A stretch of DNA of 26,715 bases from JADCRZ01 sp039921525. GTDB taxonomy: Bacteria > Bacteroidota > Bacteroidia > Chitinophagales > Chitinophagaceae. Both the position numbers and the translations under genes were made by a program. The notes beneath the pieces were generated by a model. The model saw nothing but the letters and a program-made list of their open reading frames with translations. It did no database searches and was not told where the DNA came from. This document shows, piece after piece, positions 8,195-16,016 of the stretch. The stretch spans positions 1 to 26,715 of the forward strand of contig JBDSBP010000621.1 in the NCBI GenBank assembly GCA_039921525.1, written 5' to 3'. The first letter of the stretch is position 1. Every line of letters starts with the position of its first letter.

Positions 8195-8285
8195 TTGGCT
8201 ATCAGCTATCAGCGGTCAGCTATCAGGAAAACAATGCGAGAACTAATTTCCTCCTGATAGCCGATAGCTGAAGGCTGATAGCCAA
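8195..8285. repeat. GCTATCAG palindromic repeat, copy A
   Basis: The outer arms TTGGCTATCAG (8195-8205) and CTGATAGCCAA (8275-8285) are perfect inverted repeats. The inner arms GCTATCAGGA (8219-8228) and TCCTGATAGC (8252-8261) also pair. The word CTATCAG/CTGATAG recurs five times. The reverse complement of 8247-8285 matches 14042-14080 with one mismatch in 39 bases, so this is a dispersed family. The rest of the 8149-8469 gap is AT-rich, with no recognisable gene; an outer GTTATGT/ACATAAC pair flanks the element. Confidence 0.75.
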
Positions 8286-8469
8286 AGCACCTTTTTAAAG
8301 TTGACATAACACCAATTGATTGTCACAACGTTCGTTTTTAAGATTGCCTAATCTATAACAACAAGCTAATCCAGGCATTATCCACTGTCGCAATTAACCT
8401 GTATAAAGGGCGCATACACACCCTCCTCATAAAAATCTTAAAAACTATTTTTATAAAAAAATCCAGGCA

Positions 8470-9042
8470 ATGAGAAAATTAAAACTTCAGGTGCAAATGA
8501 CCGTTGATGGCTACATTGCAGCACCAAAAGGCGAAATAGACTTTATGGAGTGGAACTGGGACGATGAACTAATAAGTTATATACAAGGAATAACAGAACC
8601 TGTTGACTGTGTTGTTCTGGGACGAAAACTTGCTGAAGGGTTTATTCCATACTGGGCTTCTGTGGCTGAAAACCCCGATCACGCTGAATTTACAGCTGGT
8701 AAGAAATTTACCGATACAAACAAAGTCGTTTTTACCAAAACCCTTGATAAGTCGCCATGGGGCAATACTGTTTTAGCAAAAGGAGAACTTGCCGATGAAA
8801 TAAATAAACTAAAGAACCAAGATGGAAAAGACATCATCGCTTATGGCGGCGCAAATTTTGTGTCAGCTTTAATAAAACAGGGATTGATTGACGAGTATCA
8901 TTTATTGATTAATCCAACGGCTATTGGTAACGGAATGACAATATTCAATGAGGTTGATAGCAACCTAAATCTGAGATTGGTAAAATCCGTATCGTTTGAT
9001 TGTGGAATTGTTGTTCTTAATTACGAGCCAAAACGCAACTAA
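8470..9042 (+). CDS. Dihydrofolate reductase family protein (RibD C-terminal-like, YyaP type)
   Basis: This 190-residue protein starts KLKLQVQMTVDGYIAAPKGEIDFMEW, quoted as QVQMTVDGYIA, the usual opening of RibD_C/DHFR-like proteins. It contains VVLGRKLAEGF (the analogue of the DHFR mid-sheet strand) and ends with the characteristic YGGANFVSALIKQGLIDEY and INPTAIGNGMTIF. Family members bind NADPH, but the reaction of the stand-alone YyaP type is unknown. It has its own upstream gap and no obvious operon partner. The start is clear at ATG 8470 after an A-rich leader. Length is normal for the family. Confidence 0.87.
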   Translation: MRKLKLQVQMTVDGYIAAPKGEIDFMEWNWDDELISYIQGITEPVDCVVLGRKLAEGFIPYWASVAENPDHAEFTAGKKFTDTNKVVFTKTLDKSPWGNTVLAKGELADEINKLKNQDGKDIIAYGGANFVSALIKQGLIDEYHLLINPTAIGNGMTIFNEVDSNLNLRLVKSVSFDCGIVVLNYEPKRN

Positions 9043-9060
9043 TCACTATTAAAACTACCG

Positions 9061-9080
9061 AACTTTCATAAATGAAGGTT
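9061..9080. terminator. Candidate bidirectional hairpin between convergent genes
   Basis: AACTTTCAT (9061-9069) and ATGAAGGTT (9072-9080) pair over nine positions, with one G-U, around a tiny AA centre. It lies in the 41-bp gap between the RibD-like gene and the convergent permease gene, where a shared terminator is expected. No clean U-tract follows on either side, so strength is doubtful. Confidence 0.4.
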
Positions 9081-9083
9081 TAG

Positions 9084-11450
9084 CTATTCTGACCGGAGGC
9101 TTTTTACCGGATTCATTATTGCTGCTTTAACGGATTCATAGCTAACTGTAAGCCACGCAATAAACAGGGCTGTTAAAGATGCTGCCACAAATATAAGCCA
9201 GCTTATATCTACGCGATATGCAAAGCTCTGTAACCAGGTGTCTATTGCATACCATGAAACAGGAACGGCTATAAATACTGCAATTAATATAAGCCTGGTA
9301 AAATTGCCCGATAATAAAAATAAAATATTGAATACAGACGCGCCCAATACCTTCCTCACACCAATTTCTTTAGTGCGTTGTTCGGCCATGAAAGCTGAAA
9401 GACCATATAATCCGAGACAAGAAATGAAAATTGCCAGAATGGCAAATAGATTAAAGATCTTTCCCATCTGCTGTTCGCCGCGGTATTGGTTTTCAAGATC
9501 TTTATCAAAGAAATTATATGAAAAAGGATAGGAGGGATTTAGCTGGAGGCTGATATTTTCCAATGCTTTAATACTGGACGCGGTATTAGCTGAAGTTGTA
9601 CGAATTACCACAATTCCGCCCCATTTGCCTAGTCGCAAAACAACCGGCTCTATTGCATATTGAAGCGGCTTGAAATTAAAATCTTTCACCACCCCAATGA
9701 TTGCACCTTTTCTATCATCGAATGTAAGTTGTTTTCCAACAGCATTGCTGACATTAAAGCCCATTAATTTCATCGCAGTTTCATTCACAACATAGCTGCT
9801 GGAATCACCTTTAAATGCTGAAGAAAAACTGCGTCCTTCCAGCATTTTTACCTGGAATACATTTACGAAATTTTCATCAATATCAATAGACGGGATAACT
9901 GTTTGCGATGTAGGATCTTTACCTTCCCATTGCACATTTGTGCTGCCGGATTCAAGATTGGTTGGCAAATCAGAAATGATCGTAAAATCATTTGTAAGCG
10001 GATGACCTTTTAACAAATTTTGCAGTGCCTGCTTCTTGCCCCACATTTCGCCGTTCATTGGCATATACAACAGGTTGTTTTTTTCAAATCCAAGATTTTT
10101 ATTTTTTATAAAGTTTAGTTGTTTATAAACAATAATTGTTCCGGCGAGCAAAATGATAGAAACAACAAATTGAAGCAGCACCAGGCCATTACGAAATAAA
10201 AGATTCCCACCACCAATACTCAATTTCCCTTTTAATACCTTTATAGGCTTAAACCCCGACAAAAATAAAGCCGGGTAACTGCCTGCAACGAGGCCCGTTA
10301 GTATAGCAATAGATAAGAGTGAGAACATTAAATTTCCATCAGTAACACTTAGTGTAAGCGTTTTCTCGGCGAGCGAATTAAATGCTGGCAGCAGAGAGAA
10401 TACGAGTGCAATTGCCAGGAAAAGAGATAGAAAGGATATCATGAGTGATTCCCCCAAAAATTGAAAGATTAACTGAATGCGGCCTGCTCCAACAACCTTA
10501 CGAAGTCCTACTTCTTTGGCACGACGTGCAGACCGGGCAGTAGAGAGATTCATAAAATTAATGCACGCTATTCCCATAATAAAAAGCGCAACAATAAAGA
10601 AGGTATTTACATACTGAATGTTACCATGCCCGGGAAGATCGATCTGTAAGGCAGGATCCAAATGGATACTGGTAAGAGGTTGAAGATTAAACTTTACTTT
10701 CAGATCCTTCACATGTTCTTTGGCTATGCTATTTATCCGTTGATTTATTTTACTTAAAATGCTAGACGTTACTGGAACACTGCCATTGAGCTGGATATAT
10801 GTGTAAAAATTAAAATTAGTCCAGGAATTATTTTTGACATTATTATCTCTTGCCGCCAGAAATGACATCGGCAAAACAAAGTCAAATTTCAAATGAGAAT
10901 TAGAGGGGGCGTTAGCCAAAATTCCGGTAACAATCAGATTATCTTTATTGTCTTTTTTGATAATTTTCCCCATTGGATTCTCATCTCCAAAATACTTTTT
11001 AGCCATATCTTCTGTGATCATTATTGCGTCCGGGCGTAGCATGGCTGTGGCTACCTTGCCTTTTACTAATGTGAAAGAAAATAATTGCAGAAAATTCGAA
11101 TCAGCATAAAAGACGTTTTTTTCATGGAATTTATGATCCCCTACCTGGAATAGTTCGGTATCTGGTTTACTTACCCGTGTACTGGCTTTTATTCCAGGAA
11201 TTTCTTTTTTCAATTGCTCAGCCATACCCGGAGGGCTTACAGCCGCTTTAAAACCGGTTGCATTACAGGTAACACGGAAGATCTGCTCTTTATTAGCGTG
11301 AAACCTATCATAACTCAATTCATGCTGCACCCATAGAAGGATAAGAATGCTACAGGCCATTCCTATAGCTAAACCAGAAATATTCAAGAAAGAGAAAGCT
11401 TTATGCCTGGTGAGATTCCTAAAAGCAATTTTGAAATAATTCTTCAACAT
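9084..11450 (-). CDS. ABC transporter permease, FtsX/MacB type
   Basis: The start chosen is ATG at 11450 (MLKNYFKIAFRNLTRHK), the stereotyped opening of this family, giving 788 residues. The frame is open 33 codons further up but only to a GTG. After TM1 (about 20-42) comes a MacB_PCD periplasmic core domain. A first FtsX domain with ARRAKEVGLRKVVGAG and three TM helices follows, then a second core domain and a second FtsX domain (EQRTKEIGVRKVLGAS) with three TM helices. The E-GxRK-LGA motif, seen twice, is the ATPase-coupling signature. The ATPase must come from elsewhere, since none is adjacent. Members act in mechanotransmission, lipoprotein or peptide export; the substrate is unknown. It is divergent from an AraC-type regulator. 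Confidence 0.92.
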   Translation of the reverse strand: MLKNYFKIAFRNLTRHKAFSFLNISGLAIGMACSILILLWVQHELSYDRFHANKEQIFRVTCNATGFKAAVSPPGMAEQLKKEIPGIKASTRVSKPDTELFQVGDHKFHEKNVFYADSNFLQLFSFTLVKGKVATAMLRPDAIMITEDMAKKYFGDENPMGKIIKKDNKDNLIVTGILANAPSNSHLKFDFVLPMSFLAARDNNVKNNSWTNFNFYTYIQLNGSVPVTSSILSKINQRINSIAKEHVKDLKVKFNLQPLTSIHLDPALQIDLPGHGNIQYVNTFFIVALFIMGIACINFMNLSTARSARRAKEVGLRKVVGAGRIQLIFQFLGESLMISFLSLFLAIALVFSLLPAFNSLAEKTLTLSVTDGNLMFSLLSIAILTGLVAGSYPALFLSGFKPIKVLKGKLSIGGGNLLFRNGLVLLQFVVSIILLAGTIIVYKQLNFIKNKNLGFEKNNLLYMPMNGEMWGKKQALQNLLKGHPLTNDFTIISDLPTNLESGSTNVQWEGKDPTSQTVIPSIDIDENFVNVFQVKMLEGRSFSSAFKGDSSSYVVNETAMKLMGFNVSNAVGKQLTFDDRKGAIIGVVKDFNFKPLQYAIEPVVLRLGKWGGIVVIRTTSANTASSIKALENISLQLNPSYPFSYNFFDKDLENQYRGEQQMGKIFNLFAILAIFISCLGLYGLSAFMAEQRTKEIGVRKVLGASVFNILFLLSGNFTRLILIAVFIAVPVSWYAIDTWLQSFAYRVDISWLIFVAASLTALFIAWLTVSYESVKAAIMNPVKSLRSE

Positions 11451-11637
11451 ATCAATTTGGTATTTACTATTACGATTCCATCGAAATGAGGGGTAAATCC
11501 TATGCCATTTATGCAAAAGATTAACTATCAATAATTTAACCGGGAACACAATTTTTAAACTGTACGTTAACGAACATTAGTAGTGCAATTACGAACAGGC
11601 CAGACGGCAACCACAAGATAGTGATCATGGGTGCACC

Positions 11638-12498
11638 GTGCTAAATCCATCTTTTAGAATATATTTGTCAGTATATATTTGCATAATAAATTTGAACAAC
11701 AACTTTTACATACCAAAAGAAACCTGCTTTAAAAATGTAATACATTCTATCTGGCAGGTTGATCAAATCACTTCTTTTGATAAGGAATATATAATACCCA
11801 AAGGAATAGTAGAAATTATTTTTAACTTCAGTGACTGCTCCTCTATTGTAGCTCAACTAGACAGCAAAAAATACCATTTACCAAATTGTTTTATTAACGG
11901 CTTCAACGTAGCTCCTATACAACTCAAACTTCCAAAACAACAGGTTTTTTTTGGCGTTGTCTTTCAGCCATTGGCCATAAAGAAAATTTTTGGTAGCCCG
12001 GCTTGTGAATTTTCAGGTATTACCGTTGATCTTACGCTACTTGATTCTGCCTTCCAGTCAATTTGGCATCAACTTGCAGAACAAGGTAGTTTTAATAATA
12101 GGGTCTCCATTTTCCTTGGTTGGGTTAAAAGAAATTGTATTGAGTGGCAGCCCCAGGAGCAACTAATGAATAATTTTTTATACGCTATTAACCAGCATGA
12201 TTTTTCTGTAAAAGAACTTGCAAATTCATTATGTTATTCATCCCGGCATTTATCAAGAAAGATTTATGAAGCCACGGGAATGAACACCGAAGAAATTTTA
12301 CTCTATAAAAAATACCTTCATGCAGTGCATCTGATTCATGATACTGACTTGCTACTGACAGCCATCGCATACCAAAGCCAATTTTCCGACCAATCGCATT
12401 TTATCAAATCCTTTAAGGCTTTCACGAAAATGACACCCGGTGAATACACCCAAAATAAGAGCGATGTAAAAGGACACATTTATGAGAATGTCCGTTAA
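11638..12498 (+). CDS. AraC-family transcriptional regulator (DUF6597-type N-terminus)
   Basis: This 286-residue protein has an N-terminal domain with IHSIWQVDQ...IIPKGIVEIIFNFSD...INGF and FFGVVFQPLAIKKIFG, the pattern of the DUF6597 sensory-like domain. A C-terminal AraC double helix-turn-helix spans about residues 190-270: FSVKELANSLCYSSRHLSRKIYE then TAIAYQSQFSDQSHFIKSFK and FTKMTPGEYT. The start is uncertain. The frame begins at a GTG (11638) and lacks an internal ATG before the first domain; a TTG at 11692 is an alternative. It is divergent from the FtsX-type permease and followed within 50 bp by a small membrane protein, so it may control either. The effector is unknown. Confidence 0.85.
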   Translation: MLNPSFRIYLSVYICIINLNNNFYIPKETCFKNVIHSIWQVDQITSFDKEYIIPKGIVEIIFNFSDCSSIVAQLDSKKYHLPNCFINGFNVAPIQLKLPKQQVFFGVVFQPLAIKKIFGSPACEFSGITVDLTLLDSAFQSIWHQLAEQGSFNNRVSIFLGWVKRNCIEWQPQEQLMNNFLYAINQHDFSVKELANSLCYSSRHLSRKIYEATGMNTEEILLYKKYLHAVHLIHDTDLLLTAIAYQSQFSDQSHFIKSFKAFTKMTPGEYTQNKSDVKGHIYENVR

Positions 12499-12544
12499 AT
12501 ACAATTTAACGGGTAAACTTAAGGGCATCTTTGCAGAAAAAAAA

Positions 12545-13024
12545 ATGAAGACAATAATCTTGATTGTTTCTATCAGTACTGCCAGCGGCCTGTTATTTGT
12601 AAATCTTTACACTTCTTTCATTGATGCTAGATCCTGGGGAAGTAATATTCCAGGCTCCATCGCTACAGCCCGTGAATATTTTAATATAGTAACTCCTGGA
12701 AATTTTTTCCGGATTTTTTCACCTGTAAATCAAATACTCGCATTGTTGAGTCTCATCCTGTTCTGGAGATCATCCCCCTGCATCAGGTTGTATTTGGGCA
12801 TTGCTTTCGTCATGTACATTTTAGCGGATGTATTAACCTTTGCATATTTCTATCCACGGAACGATATTCTTTTTAAAACCGCTCTACTTACTGATGTAGA
12901 CCTTCTTAGAAAAATCTGGTCTGAATGGAGTGGAATGAATTGGGTACGCACTTTGGTTCTCCTGATTGGAATCTTCTTCTCCTTCCTGTCGTTGCATAAA
13001 ATTTATTCCCTTTTAATGAAATAG
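12545..13024 (+). CDS. Small 4-TM membrane protein, DUF1772-like
   Basis: The start is taken at ATG 12545 (MKTIILIVSISTASGLLF), directly after an A-rich stretch, giving 159 residues. An upstream in-frame ATG at 12482 would overlap the AraC gene by 17 bp and add a charged, non-family leader. Four hydrophobic segments are visible: about 3-20, 63-78, 88-108 and 136-153. The order of features (first helix plus NLYTSFID, then the W..MNWVRTL near the last helix) resembles the DUF1772/anthrone-oxygenase-like family, where W-N-xR before the last helix is conserved. That match is moderate. It is probably co-transcribed with the AraC regulator. The function is unknown. Confidence 0.7.
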   Translation: MKTIILIVSISTASGLLFVNLYTSFIDARSWGSNIPGSIATAREYFNIVTPGNFFRIFSPVNQILALLSLILFWRSSPCIRLYLGIAFVMYILADVLTFAYFYPRNDILFKTALLTDVDLLRKIWSEWSGMNWVRTLVLLIGIFFSFLSLHKIYSLLMK

Positions 13025-13409
13025 TAATTACTGTTGCAGTTGGCAGCTAAACTGACGCTGAAGCTGACTAAAAACCATTGGCTCAATCATACATTACATT
13101 TGATTCTGAGAAAAACTGACTATCAATTTTCTTATCTGGAAAGAATACCAGATACTGATCAGCTAAAAATATTTAACGGCAACAACTGTAAGAAATAAAA
13201 CGTTTTGAAAGAACCCCTGATTGTCAGGCTAAAGAGATATCTTAACAGTTAATTGTTACGGAGGCGAAACTATTTTATTAACAGCAATATATTTTGAAGA
13301 TTTACCAAAACCATTATCATATCATATATTATTTGGAAATAATTAATCGAAATTCGTAACAGTTTTAATATAAAAACTTAGAATTCAGAAAATTATTGAA
13401 TTAAAAACT
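13025..13409. other. Gene-free AT-rich spacer
   Basis: No coding frame of interest, repeat copy or RNA gene is recognisable. There is a 7-bp hairpin TATCTGG...CCAGATA near 13134-13155 and an imperfect inverted pair AATTGTTACG (about 13251) / CGTAACAGTT (about 13355). Both are too weak to assign a role. The right end presumably carries the promoter of the glycosylase gene, but no TAnnTTTG box is exact. Confidence 0.5.
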
Positions 13410-13961
13410 ATGTCATATTGTAGCGTAATAGAATACATGTCTGATGATAAAAAGGCTTTGCATAAAGCGTATCACGACAAGTTGTATGGCTTCCCGATAC
13501 ACGATGACAACGAATTGTTTTGTCGGCTTGTTTTTGAAATTAACCAGGCAGGTTTGAGTTGGGAAACGATATTAAGAAAAGAAATCACATTCAGGAATGC
13601 CTATGACAATTTCAATATAAAAAAAGTCGCGGCTTATACAGAAGTAGACAGGGAAAGGCTTTTGACCAATCCAGGTATTATTCGTAACCGCTTAAAAGTA
13701 AATGCAGCCATAGAAAATGCCAAAGTTATCCTGCAACTTCAAAAAGAATACGGTTCCTTTGAAAAATGGCTGGAACATCATCATCCAAAGTCATTAGAAG
13801 AATGGGTAAAGTTGTTTAAAAACACTTTTAAGTTTACAGGCGGAGAAATTGTAAATGAGTTTCTTATGAGCATCGGATATTTGCAGGGGGCTCATTCTGA
13901 AGATTGCAAAATATATAAGAAGATATTAAAGACAAAACCAATGTGGTTAAGACATAAATAA
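13410..13961 (+). CDS. tag: DNA-3-methyladenine glycosylase I
   Basis: This 183-residue protein matches Tag along its length. It excises 3-methyladenine from alkylated DNA. Zinc ligands typical of Tag are all present: Cys4, His22 (in AYHD), His162 and Cys166 (HSEDC). The base-recognition segment LVFEINQAGLSW contains Glu43 and Trp51, equivalent to E38 and W46 of the E. coli enzyme, with Tyr21 matching Y16. NPGIIRNRLKVNAAIENAK is the helix-hairpin-helix region, and FKFTGGEI matches the FKFVG motif. It is monocistronic as far as can be seen, with AT-rich gaps on both sides. Start and length are normal. Confidence 0.95.
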   Translation: MSYCSVIEYMSDDKKALHKAYHDKLYGFPIHDDNELFCRLVFEINQAGLSWETILRKEITFRNAYDNFNIKKVAAYTEVDRERLLTNPGIIRNRLKVNAAIENAKVILQLQKEYGSFEKWLEHHHPKSLEEWVKLFKNTFKFTGGEIVNEFLMSIGYLQGAHSEDCKIYKKILKTKPMWLRHK

Positions 13962-14040
13962 ATGCAATTATTATCGATCCGCTACATACCCGGATTTTGG
14001 TGTACTCCTGGCTAGTGTTGAGTTAACAATAATTTGGCGC

Positions 14041-14120
14041 TTTGGCTATCAGCTTTCAGCTATCGGCTATCAGGAGGAAACTTATCGCAGATTGACCTGC
14101 TGTTAGTTATGGCTGATAGC
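14041..14120. repeat. GCTATCAG palindromic repeat, copy B
   Basis: GCTATCAGC (14045-14053) pairs with GCTGATAGC (14112-14120). The left 39 bases (14042-14080) match the reverse complement of 8247-8285 with a single mismatch, so this copy is inverted relative to copy A. The right half is more diverged than in copy A. It lies in the gap between tag and the small membrane-protein gene. Confidence 0.75.
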
Positions 14121-14224
14121 TATTCATATAAAACATTTTCAACCTGGCATTGGGCTACCAAAACAAGCTTCTCCATCTCATAATTCGAATGCAGAACTAT
14201 AGGGGGTAATAAAAAAAATAAAAC

Positions 14225-14677
14225 ATGATCAAATATCCTGAGAAGTTATTTTTTGTTATTGGAATTATAACACTATTATTATCATTCCTCGTATTTAACC
14301 AAACTCTGGATATTCACATACACGACACTTATTTTATAATTGATCATAGAACATTATATAGATCACTAGCATTCCTGGCTTTTTTTTATGGACTGCTTTA
14401 TAAATGGACAAAAACTATTCTGTTCTCGCCATTTCTAACCTGGGCACATTTTATTCTAACAATAATTGCTGTGTTTTTAATTATAATTGAATCCTCCCGA
14501 AATGTTTACACACAAAGATCATACGGCAATGACATGTGGCAAAATACGGAACAGTGGCGTACATCTCAAATGAGAATATCCACTATTACATTTACTTTGA
14601 TTGCCGTGCAGTTGACTTATTTTACCAATTTAGTGGGTGGGCTGATAAAAAAATTGTCCAATTGGGGAAACAAGTAG
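14225..14677 (+). CDS. Small 4-TM membrane protein with an HDTYF motif
   Basis: This 150-residue protein has hydrophobic segments at about 7-25, 46-60, 70-90 and 118-142. Between TM1 and TM2 it has DIHIHDTYFIIDH (residues 29-41). This resembles the HDTYxVVAHxH segment of heme-copper oxidase subunit I, where the histidines bind heme. Here only one of the two following His positions could match (His41), and the rest of subunit I is absent. So it is not an oxidase subunit by length. A shared origin or convergent metal or heme binding is possible, but unproven. The gene stands alone, with its 3' end 27 bp from the convergent DUF4861 gene. The function is not recognised. Confidence 0.7.
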   Translation: MIKYPEKLFFVIGIITLLLSFLVFNQTLDIHIHDTYFIIDHRTLYRSLAFLAFFYGLLYKWTKTILFSPFLTWAHFILTIIAVFLIIIESSRNVYTQRSYGNDMWQNTEQWRTSQMRISTITFTLIAVQLTYFTNLVGGLIKKLSNWGNK

Positions 14678-14704
14678 AGGTCGAACCCTTTTTTACATGA
14701 TCCA

Positions 14705-15991
14705 TCATTCAATTTTCAACTTAACAACCTCCGTTAACTGATTCACTAAATCAACCAAATATTTTTTAAAATAAACAGGATCACTAAATCCTTTATCACT
14801 CAACTCCCAACACGCTACTGCAAAATAATTAACCGGTTTATTGTTTACTACTTTGAGTTTACCCAAATAAGTAGTGGAGAGCCTGCCTTTTTTTGGCGCT
14901 TCTGTATATCCCAAATAATCTTTCTTTGGAAGAATTAGCGCAAGCCCCAGCCACCATTCTTTGTTGACCGATTGCTTATCATGTGTAAACAATACCACCC
15001 ATTGATCGTTGACGTCTATTTCAGTGAGCTTTTCACTGGTATTGGAATTCACCAGTCCAACGACCATCGTTTCATCACCCTTAAGATTATTAAAACGTAC
15101 GGAATTATTATACGCATACGTTCCCGGCCAGATGCTGGTAGTTTGCTCTACCAAATAATTTCGGCCAAGGGGTTTCCAGTTGATATACCTGAATTTCATC
15201 ATTGAACGAACAGGCCCTTCCGTTATAATATTGAAAATGGTGCTATCCACATTATTTAATTTATCCTGCTCTGTAATTCCAAGTCGTGGCAGGCTATCAT
15301 TGATCAGCAAAGAGAAACCACCAATGCCTGCCGAATTCGCAACGGCTAGTATATCGGTTCCCCAGTCTTTCATTTCACTATAATTATTCTCTGTAACGCC
15401 GTCTTTACCAATACCTACATCCTCGGGAGTCATGTAGGGAACCTTCTTCCCAAATACATCAATCGAGTTGCGCCCGTCTAAATACTGCCTGAAGCCAACT
15501 TTATCATTTTCCCAGGCGGGCCCGTCTGTCTGATAGTGCTGGTATCCTATCACACCTGGCAATTGATCTGCATAAAAAGTATCAGTGTATGCAGGTTTAA
15601 TGGTTGAGTTAACGGTCTGGCGTACGCCAAAATGAACGCTGGTTCTATTTGGATACTGCACTGCTGCTTCCAACCATTTCAGATGAATGGTATCTGTTTG
15701 GTTTGCAGATAAGTTTAGTACAAAGAAGAGCTCATCCCAGGTATCATCCTTGTCAAGATAATCCATTTGCGAAGGGATAGTGTCTCCGGATTGATTAATG
15801 AGCAATGGGTATAGATCACCCGCAGGCACTATTAGTTCCTTACGAGTAACGACCATTGCTTTATCTTTTAAATCAATCGATGAAGGATTGATTAGAATGA
15901 TTGTTTGGACTGAAGCTTTCTTGTCAGATTCACAGGAAGACAAGCAGCCGACTGTAGCAAATGATAGGATAAAAAATAAACAAAACTTCAT
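14705..15991 (-). CDS. DUF4861-family lipoprotein
   Basis: The start is taken at ATG 15991 (MKFCLFFILSFATVGCLSSC), giving 428 residues. The frame extends 7 codons further, but only to a GTG that nearly abuts the upstream gene. The N-terminus is a lipoprotein signal with candidate lipobox cysteines in TVGC or LSSC, predicting attachment to the membrane facing the periplasm or the surface. The mature part carries family landmarks: WDELFFVLNL, GPAWENDKVGFRQYLDGRNSIDVFGK (quoted as GPAWENDKVGFRQYLDGRN), DWGTDIL and WWLGLAL. DUF4861 proteins often accompany polysaccharide lyases and unsaturated-glucuronyl enzymes. Here it follows the toroid protein gene by about 25 bp in the same operon, which supports a role in uronic-acid polysaccharide processing. 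The biochemical activity is not established. Confidence 0.85.
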   Translation of the reverse strand: MKFCLFFILSFATVGCLSSCESDKKASVQTIILINPSSIDLKDKAMVVTRKELIVPAGDLYPLLINQSGDTIPSQMDYLDKDDTWDELFFVLNLSANQTDTIHLKWLEAAVQYPNRTSVHFGVRQTVNSTIKPAYTDTFYADQLPGVIGYQHYQTDGPAWENDKVGFRQYLDGRNSIDVFGKKVPYMTPEDVGIGKDGVTENNYSEMKDWGTDILAVANSAGIGGFSLLINDSLPRLGITEQDKLNNVDSTIFNIITEGPVRSMMKFRYINWKPLGRNYLVEQTTSIWPGTYAYNNSVRFNNLKGDETMVVGLVNSNTSEKLTEIDVNDQWVVLFTHDKQSVNKEWWLGLALILPKKDYLGYTEAPKKGRLSTTYLGKLKVVNNKPVNYFAVACWELSDKGFSDPVYFKKYLVDLVNQLTEVVKLKIE

Positions 15992-16016
15992 ACGTGAAGA
16001 TTTTAGGAACACGCTT

